In this document: in pieces, positions 35,742 to 43,007 of the stretch
How the letters are laid out: each line of letters begins with the position of its first letter
How positions within the stretch are numbered: the stretch's first letter is position 1
Origin: Saprospiraceae bacterium UBA1994
Lineage (GTDB): Bacteria; Bacteroidota; Bacteroidia; Chitinophagales; Saprospiraceae
Length of the DNA: 64,000 nt
Reading direction: 5' to 3'
Assembly: GCA_002335865.1 (NCBI GenBank)
Contig: DDCY01000022.1
Coordinates: forward strand, 90,384-154,383
The notes under the pieces: model-generated
The model's database searches: none
The model's input: only the letters and a program-made list of their open reading frames with translations
What the model was told of the DNA's origin: nothing
Translations under genes and position numbers: made by a program

Positions 35742-36458
35742 CTATAGCTTTTCAACTACCGTTCCTATTTGTTCGCCTTTGAGTATGCGCAATAAATTTT
35801 CTTCATTGTTAATATCAAAAACAATGATTGGCATATCATTTTCTTGGCACATTGTAAATGCTGTTGTATCCATTACGTTAAGTCCAAATTCTAACACTTT
35901 TTTAAATGAGACTCGATCATACTTCTTTGCATTAGGGTCTTTCTCTGGATCAGCATTATATATACCATCAACTCTAGTACCTTTAAGTAGCACATCAGCA
36001 TTAATCTCATTAGCCCTGAGTGCTGCAGCTGAATCGGTAGTGAAATATGGACTTCCTGTGCCCGCAGAGAATATAACTACTCTTCCCTTTTTAAGGTGAC
36101 TGTGTGCTTTACGTCTGATATAAGGCTCAGCGATCTCACGCATCTCTATAGCTGTCACAAGCCTAGTATATACATCAATCTTCTCTAGTGCACTCTGAAT
36201 TGCCATACCGTTAATCACAGTAGCCATCATTCCCATATAATCTCCTTGAACTCTTTCAATACCTGACTCGGCAGCTTGTAGTCCTCGATAGATATTACCC
36301 CCACCTATTACTACAGCTACTTGTACACCTAAATCTACAGCTGCTTTAATTTGACGTGCATAGTATTGTAACATTACTGGAGAGATACCATACAGTTGAT
36401 CTCCCATTAAAGATTCACCTGATAGTTTAAGAACTATTCTTTTGTATTTAAGTGCCAT
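35742..36458 (-). CDS. pyrH: UMP kinase
   Basis: Hexameric bacterial uridylate kinase of the amino acid kinase fold, converting UMP to UDP. The 238 residues show KRIVLKLSGESLMG at the N-terminus, the nucleotide loop VVIGGGNIYRG, DYMGMMATVINGMAIQSALE, and FSAGTGSPYFTTDSAAALRA. The gene has its own -7 box just upstream, separated from the tsf operon by a terminator. cutC follows after two bases. Confidence 0.97.
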   Translation of the reverse strand: MALKYKRIVLKLSGESLMGDQLYGISPVMLQYYARQIKAAVDLGVQVAVVIGGGNIYRGLQAAESGIERVQGDYMGMMATVINGMAIQSALEKIDVYTRLVTAIEMREIAEPYIRRKAHSHLKKGRVVIFSAGTGSPYFTTDSAAALRANEINADVLLKGTRVDGIYNADPEKDPNAKKYDRVSFKKVLEFGLNVMDTTAFTMCQENDMPIIVFDINNEENLLRILKGEQIGTVVEKL

Positions 36459-36492
36459 TACTTGTGGTTTCGATTGCTAGGTAATACGTTGA

Positions 36493-36500
36493 CAAAAGTA
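36493..36500 (-). promoter_or_regulatory. -7 element for pyrH
   Basis: On the minus strand TACTTTTG fits TAnnTTTG, about 35 nt before the pyrH ATG. The -33 element is not clear at the expected distance, so confidence is moderate. Confidence 0.5.
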
Positions 36501-36553
36501 ACAATTTATACCGCTGGTCAGAGCCTGATTCATCAGCGTTTTATAAACTATGC

Positions 36554-36584
36554 AAAAAAAAGAGCGACTAAAAAGTCGCTCTTT
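36554..36584 (-). terminator. Terminator of the rplM-rpsI-rpsB-tsf operon
   Basis: An 11-base perfect stem, AAAGAGCGACT with AGTCGCTCTTT, around an AAAA loop. On the minus strand it is followed by a run of T (A-run 36554-36561 on +). The same stem core recurs after recA. Confidence 0.9.
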
Positions 36585-36597
36585 CTTATTTTAAAGA

Positions 36598-37425
36598 TTA
36601 TCCAAGCTTTACGTGCTTGAAATCTATAACAGTTAAACCTGAACTTACACTGTCAAGATATTGAGTTATATTTTGCTTGTTGTTCTTAACGAACGCTTGA
36701 TTAAGTAGCGTTCTTTCCTTAAAGAACTTGTTAAGTTTACCCATTGCAATCTTTTCTAGCATAGCCTCAGGCTTACCTTCTTGTCTTGCGATATCCATTC
36801 CTATCTCGATCTCTTTCTCTACGATAGACGAATCAACACCGTCTTTATCTACAGCTACTGGATGCATTGCTGCCACTTGCATCGCTACATCTTTCCCTGC
36901 TGAAACATCAATACCATCTTGGGACAGTCCTAAGATTACACCCGCTTTATTTCCCATGTGTATATAAGATACTACCTGGGGAGCTTCTATTTTTTGATAG
37001 TCAGCTACTTCTACTTTTTCACCAATTACTCCTACTTGTTCTATGATTTTTTCTCTTAGTGTAATACCACCAAAGTCTTGATCAAGAAGTGCTTCTGTAT
37101 CTGCAGGGAATGTATCAAGAGCTAATTGTGTAATTTTATCTGTCATAGCTACAAAATCTTCATTCTTAGATACGAAGTCAGTTTCACAGCTTAGTCTTAC
37201 CACTACGCCTTTGCTACCATCTGCTGATACTTTAGCAAGTACACAACCTTCCTTAGCGTCTCTGTCCGCTCTCTTGTCAGATAATTTCTGACCTTTCTTT
37301 CTTAAAAATTCGATAGCACCATCCATGTCTCCATTAGACTCGATAAGAGCTTTTTTACAGTCCATCATACCTGCACCTGTGACGTCTCTTAGTTTTTTAA
37401 CGTCCTTCGCTGATATTGCGCTCAT
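36598..37425 (-). CDS. tsf: Elongation factor Ts
   Basis: Nucleotide exchange factor for EF-Tu. The 275 residues begin with the UBA-like domain (SAISAKDVKKLRDVTGAGMMDCKKALIES), contain GSKGVVVRLSCETDFVSKNEDF in the core domain and the TLLNQAFVK segment near the end. Full length for the family. It follows rpsB after 98 nt in the usual rpsB-tsf order and is closed by a strong terminator. Confidence 0.98.
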   Translation of the reverse strand: MSAISAKDVKKLRDVTGAGMMDCKKALIESNGDMDGAIEFLRKKGQKLSDKRADRDAKEGCVLAKVSADGSKGVVVRLSCETDFVSKNEDFVAMTDKITQLALDTFPADTEALLDQDFGGITLREKIIEQVGVIGEKVEVADYQKIEAPQVVSYIHMGNKAGVILGLSQDGIDVSAGKDVAMQVAAMHPVAVDKDGVDSSIVEKEIEIGMDIARQEGKPEAMLEKIAMGKLNKFFKERTLLNQAFVKNNKQNITQYLDSVSSGLTVIDFKHVKLG

Positions 37426-37523
37426 ATATATATTGTATTAATAGTGTTTGTAAAAATTGTTAATAACATAGATGTTAAACTTTATATTTCAATAGTTACA
37501 TCTATAAAAATTGGTTGCTTAGC

Positions 37524-38396
37524 TTACTCAGCGGCTGGCTCATCCGTTGCTGGAGCCTCTTGAGCCGCTGCTTTCGCTGCTTTCGCTGCTGCTCTTTCCA
37601 CTGACTTTGCCTCTGCTGCTGCCTTAGCTTCTGCTGCTTTATCTGCTGCTGCTTTTTCTGCTGCTGCTTTAGCTATTGCTGCTGCTTTTTCTGCTGCTTC
37701 CTTTTCAACTCCCTTCTCAGTGAAACCTTCTTTGATCATTCCTACTAGGTAGTCACAGATAAGCTTAACTGATTTAGATGCATCATCGTTACCTGGTATA
37801 GGGAAGTCCACATCATTAGGATTAGAGTTAGTATCTACCACTGCAAAAGTCTTCATGCCTAACTTCTTAGCTTCTTTAATAGCGATATGCTCGTGAGTGA
37901 TATCGATCACAAATACAGCTGTTGGCAGTCTATTGATATTGGCAACACCTCCAAGTACTTTTTCAAGCTTGTTACGTTCTCTAGTCAGAGTTAATTTCTC
38001 TTTCTTGTTGATCGAACTTAGAGATCCATCTGCTAACATAGCATCAATAGAATTCATCTTTTTTATAGACTTACGTATCGTTTGAAAGTTAGTCATCATA
38101 CCTCCTAACCATCTTTCGGTTACATAAGGCATGTTCACTTCTTTCGCTGCGTTAGCTACGATGTCTTTTGCTTGTTTTTTAGTTGCTACAAAAAGAATTT
38201 TTCTTCCTGACTTAGCAATTTGCTTCATAGCAGCACCCGTTGCTTCAAGACGCTCAGATGTTCTGTTGAGGTCAATGATATGGATACCTTTTCTCTCCAT
38301 GAAGATATAAGGAAGCATTTTTGGATTCCACTTTCTCTTTAAATGTCCGTAGTGTACTCCAGCTTCCAGTAGTTCGTTATATGATGGTAATTTCAT
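37524..38396 (-). CDS. rpsB: 30S ribosomal protein S2
   Basis: Small-subunit protein S2, 290 residues. Conserved parts: LLEAGVHYGHLKRKWNPKM, IFMERKGIHIIDL, ILFVATKKQAKDIV, VTERWLGGMMTNFQTIRKSI, DVDFPIPGNDDA. Residues about 235-290 form an Ala/Lys/Glu-rich low-complexity tail, an extension common in Bacteroidota S2 proteins. It lies 48 nt after rpsI. Confidence 0.98.
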   Translation of the reverse strand: MKLPSYNELLEAGVHYGHLKRKWNPKMLPYIFMERKGIHIIDLNRTSERLEATGAAMKQIAKSGRKILFVATKKQAKDIVANAAKEVNMPYVTERWLGGMMTNFQTIRKSIKKMNSIDAMLADGSLSSINKKEKLTLTRERNKLEKVLGGVANINRLPTAVFVIDITHEHIAIKEAKKLGMKTFAVVDTNSNPNDVDFPIPGNDDASKSVKLICDYLVGMIKEGFTEKGVEKEAAEKAAAIAKAAAEKAAADKAAEAKAAAEAKSVERAAAKAAKAAAQEAPATDEPAAE

Positions 38397-38444
38397 TGTT
38401 ATTCCTGTTGAAACTTTTAATAAAAAATAATGGTAATAGTAATT

Positions 38445-38831
38445 CTAACGCTTTGAGAACTGGAAGCTCTTTCTTGCCTTTGGTTTACCATATTTCTTTC
38501 TCTCTACTTCTCTTGCGTCTCTAGTAAGAAATTTCTTCGCTTTGAGAGCTGGTTTATTTTCTTCATCGATTTTCACAAGTGCTCTAGATATTCCAAGTCT
38601 TATAGCTTCTGCTTGACCTTTGAATCCTCCTCCAGACACATTAATTTTGATGTCGTATTGTTTTTCTAGTTCAGATACCTTTAATGGCTCTGTTACACTA
38701 TTCTGTATATTCTGCATAGGAAAATAGTTACTTAACTCCTTACCATTGATAGTGATGTTTCCACCTCCTTTGGTAAGATATACTCTAGCTACAGATGCCT
38801 TTCTTCTGCCGATTGCGTTTATAGTTTCCAT
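38445..38831 (-). CDS. rpsI: 30S ribosomal protein S9
   Basis: Small-subunit protein S9, 128 residues, with INAIGRRKASVARVYLTKGGG at the N-terminus, GGGFKGQAEAIRLGISRAL in the middle and the basic C-terminal tail ending FSKR that reaches the P-site tRNA in known ribosomes. Starts 3 nt after rplM. Confidence 0.98.
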   Translation of the reverse strand: METINAIGRRKASVARVYLTKGGGNITINGKELSNYFPMQNIQNSVTEPLKVSELEKQYDIKINVSGGGFKGQAEAIRLGISRALVKIDEENKPALKAKKFLTRDAREVERKKYGKPKARKSFQFSKR

Positions 38832-38834
38832 ATC

Positions 38835-39278
38835 TTATAGTTCAAATTTTACAGGCTTCTGAGCAGCGTGTGGGTGCTGGTCACCTTCATATACAAATAG
38901 TTTTTTAATCATAGCTCTACCTAATTTATTCTTTGGTAGCATACCTCTTACGGCATTTTCTATGATCATACATGGTTTAGAGTCAAAAACTTGCTTAGCA
39001 GTCTTTCTCTTCTGTCCACTTTGGTAACCTGAGTAAGTGATGTATTGCTTGTCATCAAGCTTTGCACCAGTAAACCTCATCTTCTCAGCATTAAGAACGA
39101 TCACATAATCTCCAGTATCTACATGAGGAGTATATGATGGCTTGTGCTTACCTCTCAGCATTGTAGCTATATGGGTTGCTGCTCTTCCTACGATAGCTCC
39201 ATCGCCATCGATTACGTGCCAAGCGTGCGTTACCGTCTGCTTATTTGCTGATATTGTTTTATAACTTAATGTATCCAC
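38835..39278 (-). CDS. rplM: 50S ribosomal protein L13
   Basis: Large-subunit protein L13, 147 residues from a GTG at 39278 (VDTLSYKTISANKQTV), the form seen in Bacteroidota. Conserved segments are HVIDGDGAIVGRAATHIA, LRGKHKPSYTPHVDTGDYVIV and AVRGMLPKNKLGRAM. An upstream TTG-type reading to 39344 is excluded, because the promoter -7 box occupies 39342-39349 and the transcript would start inside it. The leader is about 60 nt; I see no certain autoregulatory structure in it. First gene of rplM-rpsI-rpsB-tsf. Confidence 0.96.
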   Translation of the reverse strand: MDTLSYKTISANKQTVTHAWHVIDGDGAIVGRAATHIATMLRGKHKPSYTPHVDTGDYVIVLNAEKMRFTGAKLDDKQYITYSGYQSGQKRKTAKQVFDSKPCMIIENAVRGMLPKNKLGRAMIKKLFVYEGDQHPHAAQKPVKFEL

Positions 39279-39341
39279 AGTTATATATCTTAAATAATGA
39301 ATTAAATAATTTCTAAAAGCGCCTGTTTTACTAAGCGGCTG

Positions 39342-39372
39342 CAAATGTAATTTTCCTATTCTTATAATGCAA
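39342..39372 (-). promoter_or_regulatory. Promoter of the ribosomal protein operon
   Basis: On the minus strand TTG (39370-39372), a 20-nt spacer and TACATTTG (39342-39349) match the Bacteroidota promoter. Transcription should begin near 39338. Confidence 0.8.
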
Positions 39373-39639
39373 GCTTTGTTAAGTTATTTTCATAAAAACA
39401 TTTCATAACTACCTGATAAACAGTATGAATTTCGCACAATTTTAAACATAGCCTTTATTTTAGAGAAGAAATTATTGCTTTTTAATGTGCTTCAATTAGA
39501 ATCAACCACATGTGTATTGAGCTGATTTTCAATGAGTAGTTTGTTGGTTGGCATTAAGAAGAACCTTTTAATGTTGCTTATCGCAAGTCAAACTCCAACT
39601 TTATTCAAGTCTATTCCTAATAGATTACCTTTGCGTCCG

Positions 39640-41154
39640 ATGCTCTACCAACTATCCAATGCTATTATAAAAACATATCTCTCACTGAGATTTAAAAGGA
39701 TAGAGCGTATTCGTGCACAATCCCCCGCACTTCAGAAAAATCTGCTCAAAACTCTCATTCAGCAGAATAAAAATACCCGCTGGGGTAAAGAACACCAATT
39801 GACTCAATTATCTAAAGCGGATGAGATTGGTGACGCATTGCCAATAAGCAACTATGAGTCCATACAGCCATATATCAACAAAATGCTGCACGGTGAAGTT
39901 AATGTACTAACACCCGGCAACACCGAATACTTCGCGAAATCTGCTGGCACTACTAGTGGTAAGAGTAAGTACCTTCCTATCAATCGGAAAATGCTACATA
40001 GTAACCTTATAGCATCTAGCTGGGAATCTATGGCTACTGTATATGATCGCAGACCGACAGCTCAGAGTTTTCAACATAAAAACCTGATATTAGGTGGATC
40101 TCTAGAGCCTTATACAAATTGCAAGCAGAGTATAGTGGGCGATGTATCTGCAATCATGCTTCATACTATGCCAGGAGCTGGTCGTCCATTTTATTGTCCG
40201 GATTTTGAAACCGCCCTCATGCCTAACTGGGAAGAAAAAATTGAACTCATAGCACAGAAAGCTTCTAAGGCCAACATCGTAATGATCGCAGGAGTTCCTA
40301 CATGGAACCTTGTACTTTTCCAAAGAGTACTAGAGATTACTGGAAAGGCGAACCTGCTAGAGATCTGGCCTAACTTACGCACCTATATGCATGGTGGAGT
40401 AGGGTTTGAGCCCTATAGGGAACAATTTAGAACGTTGTTACCTACCGATGATTTTGATTACATGGAGATATACAATGCCTCTGAAGGGTACTTCAGTATA
40501 CAAGACACAGCTGAAGACGGCATGTTATTATTAACTGACCATGGTGTATACTATGAATTCGTGCACATCGGCGAGATAGACCATAAAAGTCCAATCATAC
40601 TAAGACTAGACCAAGTAGTAAAAGGTGAAAAGTATGCTATGTTGATCTCTACTTTTGCTGGTTTGTGGAGATATATGATTGGTGATACCGTACAATTCGT
40701 AAGCACTAGCCCTTATCGGATCAAGGTTGTAGGCCGAACTCAGCATTATATAAATGTATTCGGTGAAGAAGTAATGGTTGGAAATACAGACCAAGCGATC
40801 GCCGAAACATGTCTTGCGACAAAAGCGGTAGTAAAAGAATATACGGTTGGTCCTATCTACATGACAGAACCGGGTAAAGGAGGCCATCAATGGTTGATAG
40901 AGTTTGGTGTAGAACCTAAGTCTATGTCTGAGTTTGAAGCAATACTAGATCGTAAGCTGCAGGACATCAACTCAGACTATGAAGCAAAAAGATATAAAAA
41001 TATGGCCCTCGGTCAATTAAAAATCGACTCTTTGCCGAACGGATCATTTCATAATTGGCTTAAATCTAAAGGGAGAATAGGTGCTCAAGTCAAAGTGCCT
41101 CGTCTATCCAATACTCGAAAATATATAAATGACCTACTAAGCTTCATTGAATGA
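39640..41154 (+). CDS. GH3 auxin-responsive-promoter family protein
   Basis: An adenylate-forming acyl-acid-amido synthetase-like protein of the GH3 superfamily, about 504 residues from ATG 39640 (MLYQLSNAIIKTYLSLRF). The P-loop-like AKSAGTTSGKSKYLP, then IMLHTMPGAGRPF, YNASEGYFSIQ (the acid-binding Glu motif), LWRYMIGDTVQF and VGRTQHYINVFGEEVM are family marks. An upstream ATG at 39532 adds 36 residues of uncertain value; a TACCTTTG -7-like box at 39626-39633 lies within that extension. Bacterial GH3 substrates are unknown. It overlaps the next gene by four bases (ATGA). Confidence 0.88.
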   Translation: MLYQLSNAIIKTYLSLRFKRIERIRAQSPALQKNLLKTLIQQNKNTRWGKEHQLTQLSKADEIGDALPISNYESIQPYINKMLHGEVNVLTPGNTEYFAKSAGTTSGKSKYLPINRKMLHSNLIASSWESMATVYDRRPTAQSFQHKNLILGGSLEPYTNCKQSIVGDVSAIMLHTMPGAGRPFYCPDFETALMPNWEEKIELIAQKASKANIVMIAGVPTWNLVLFQRVLEITGKANLLEIWPNLRTYMHGGVGFEPYREQFRTLLPTDDFDYMEIYNASEGYFSIQDTAEDGMLLLTDHGVYYEFVHIGEIDHKSPIILRLDQVVKGEKYAMLISTFAGLWRYMIGDTVQFVSTSPYRIKVVGRTQHYINVFGEEVMVGNTDQAIAETCLATKAVVKEYTVGPIYMTEPGKGGHQWLIEFGVEPKSMSEFEAILDRKLQDINSDYEAKRYKNMALGQLKIDSLPNGSFHNWLKSKGRIGAQVKVPRLSNTRKYINDLLSFIE

Positions 41155-41468
41155 AAGAAATAGAAGTAATATCAGGATTAGTCCAAAAAGATATCGGTGT
41201 AGAAGTACACCAAGAAGCAGATGAACAAGAGTTGCTTAATGCAATAGTAGATAGAGTGACTTGGATGCTCAGGTGTGATAAGGATCTATTGATGAGCTAT
41301 CTCTACAGACTCGATGTATTAGAGCACAAAATTAATGCAGCGCTAATGCCAGGAAACCGGCTTGGTGCAGCGGAAGCCTTAGGTTTTCTGATATTCGAAA
41401 GACAAAAGCAAAGAATCGAAACTAAGAAGAAGTATAAAACAGAGCCCATAAAGGGTTGGGAATTTTAA
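41151..41468 (+). CDS. Small conserved protein coupled to the GH3 gene
   Basis: A 105-residue soluble protein, not assigned to a characterised family. It has an acidic N-terminal half (IGVEVHQEADEQELLNAIVDRVTWML), a helical middle with YRLDVLEHKINAALMPGN, and a basic tail (FERQKQRIETKKKYK). The ATGA overlap with the GH3 stop shows translational coupling, so it may be a partner of that enzyme. No signal peptide or membrane segment. Confidence 0.78.
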   Translation: MKEIEVISGLVQKDIGVEVHQEADEQELLNAIVDRVTWMLRCDKDLLMSYLYRLDVLEHKINAALMPGNRLGAAEALGFLIFERQKQRIETKKKYKTEPIKGWEF

Positions 41469-41736
41469 AAAAATTGATTAACGGATTTTAATTCATTCTA
41501 GATGGTCAAGCGTCGGTATATAAACAGTGCTGTTAGAGATATTAAATAAGACTGAAATCTATCAGTCTCATATTGTGTTTAATAATCAATACCTTTACTT
41601 TTAGATTGCGATTGGTCCACGAGATGAATCACTTTTTAGGTTTCCTAGCCCTAGCTATAGAAAACAATGAGGTGAGCTATTGGTAATCAATGTATTTCAA
41701 ATAGCTAAACAAAAGTTTTTGGAACACTTCAACAAC

Positions 41737-42774
41737 ATGAACAAAAAACATAACGAGTATAATATGACAACAGCGGCATTGGCAGTAGCAAAAGAAAACC
41801 TCCACAAGAATGGATATCTAGATTTAGAAGTAGACCCTACATTGGATTTGGTGGCAGAAATCAATAAGCTCAAGAAAGAAAAAAACATGATTATACTGGC
41901 TCATTATTACCAAGAGTCTGAAATCCAAGATGTAGCTGACTATATTGGAGATAGCCTAGGCTTGTCACAAAAAGCTGCCAATACCGAAGCTGATATAATT
42001 GTCTTTGCAGGAGTACACTTCATGGCTGAAACTGCTAAAATGCTCAACCCTAAAAAGACGGTATTACTGCCGGATCTTAAGGCTGGATGCTCGTTAGCTG
42101 ATAGTTGTCCGCCACACTTATTCAAAAAATTTAAAGCTAAGTATCCCGATCATGTAGTGATCAGTTATATCAACTGTACAGCCGAACTCAAAACACTTAC
42201 AGATGTGTGCTGCACTTCTACTAATGCCAAGACTATAGTAGAAAGTGTTCCTAAGGATAAAGGAATCATATTCGCTCCAGATAAAAATTTAGGGGCTTGG
42301 TTAATCAAAAAAACTGGACGTGATCTTGTACTTTGGAATGGTGCCTGCATGGTACATGAGATATTTTCAAATGAAAAAATCACCAAACTTCAAATCAGAC
42401 ATCCAGAAGCTAAATTCATAGCACATCCAGAATGTGAGGCCCATATATTAGACAAAGCTGATTTCATTGGCTCTACAAGTCAGCTCATTAATTTTACTCA
42501 AGAGAATGACTCTAAAGAATTTATCGTAGCTACTGAGTCTGGTATCCTTCATCAAATGCAATTAAAATCCCCTGATAAAACATTCATCCCAGCACCCCCT
42601 AACAACACTTGTGCTTGTAATAATTGTCCATTCATGAAGAGAAACACAATGGAAAAATTATATCTCACTATGAAATATAATCTTCCTGAAGTAACCCTTT
42701 CTAATGAAGTAATCAAGAAAGGTCTTCCGTCTATTACGAAGATGTTAGAAATTAGCAAAGCGGCAGGATTGTAG
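41737..42774 (+). CDS. nadA: Quinolinate synthase
   Basis: Fe-S enzyme that condenses iminoaspartate with dihydroxyacetone phosphate to quinolinate in NAD synthesis. It shows the triple-repeat fold: ILAHYYQESEIQDVADYIGDSLGLS, FAGVHFMAETAKMLNP, and the cluster cysteines in KAGCSLADSC, LWNGACMVHE and NNTCACNNCPFM. ATG 41737 gives about 345 residues; ATG 41764 and a GTG-type start at 41680 are alternatives. A TTG (41573) with a 20-nt spacer to TACTTTTA (41596) is a possible promoter with a leader of about 130 nt. nadB and nadC are not adjacent. Confidence 0.96.
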   Translation: MNKKHNEYNMTTAALAVAKENLHKNGYLDLEVDPTLDLVAEINKLKKEKNMIILAHYYQESEIQDVADYIGDSLGLSQKAANTEADIIVFAGVHFMAETAKMLNPKKTVLLPDLKAGCSLADSCPPHLFKKFKAKYPDHVVISYINCTAELKTLTDVCCTSTNAKTIVESVPKDKGIIFAPDKNLGAWLIKKTGRDLVLWNGACMVHEIFSNEKITKLQIRHPEAKFIAHPECEAHILDKADFIGSTSQLINFTQENDSKEFIVATESGILHQMQLKSPDKTFIPAPPNNTCACNNCPFMKRNTMEKLYLTMKYNLPEVTLSNEVIKKGLPSITKMLEISKAAGL

Positions 42775-42944
42775 TACCATTCTAGCGATTTGAAAATGTG
42801 CGAAAAATTTTCTAATGTTGCTAAGCAATTAATTTTTAGCCTATCACTGAAGTAGTCAGTTAAATTATTGCATTACTGTCAAATAGAACGATCAAGCTTA
42901 GTGTCACATTGAATTTATTCGACGTAAGAAGAAATCGTTTAACC

Positions 42945-42977
42945 AAAAGAGCCCAACCATTTTCACGATTGAGCTCT
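42945..42977 (-). terminator. Terminator after the M1 aminopeptidase gene
   Basis: Read on the minus strand, GAGCTCAA pairs with TTGGGCTC (one G-T wobble) around a 12-base loop, followed by TTTTGG. Position fits the end of the M1 gene. Confidence 0.65.
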
Positions 42978-43007
42978 CTATTAATATTTAAAAGAAATTT
43001 ATATCTA

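Noticed and set aside
37560..37710. Repeat array at the rpsB end
   Set aside because: The repeated GCTGCTTT-like words encode the Ala-rich tail of S2; this is low-complexity coding sequence, not a CRISPR or satellite.
41549..41568. Terminator after the GH3 partner gene
   Set aside because: AGACTGA/TCAGTCT forms a seven-base hairpin but no T-run follows on either strand.
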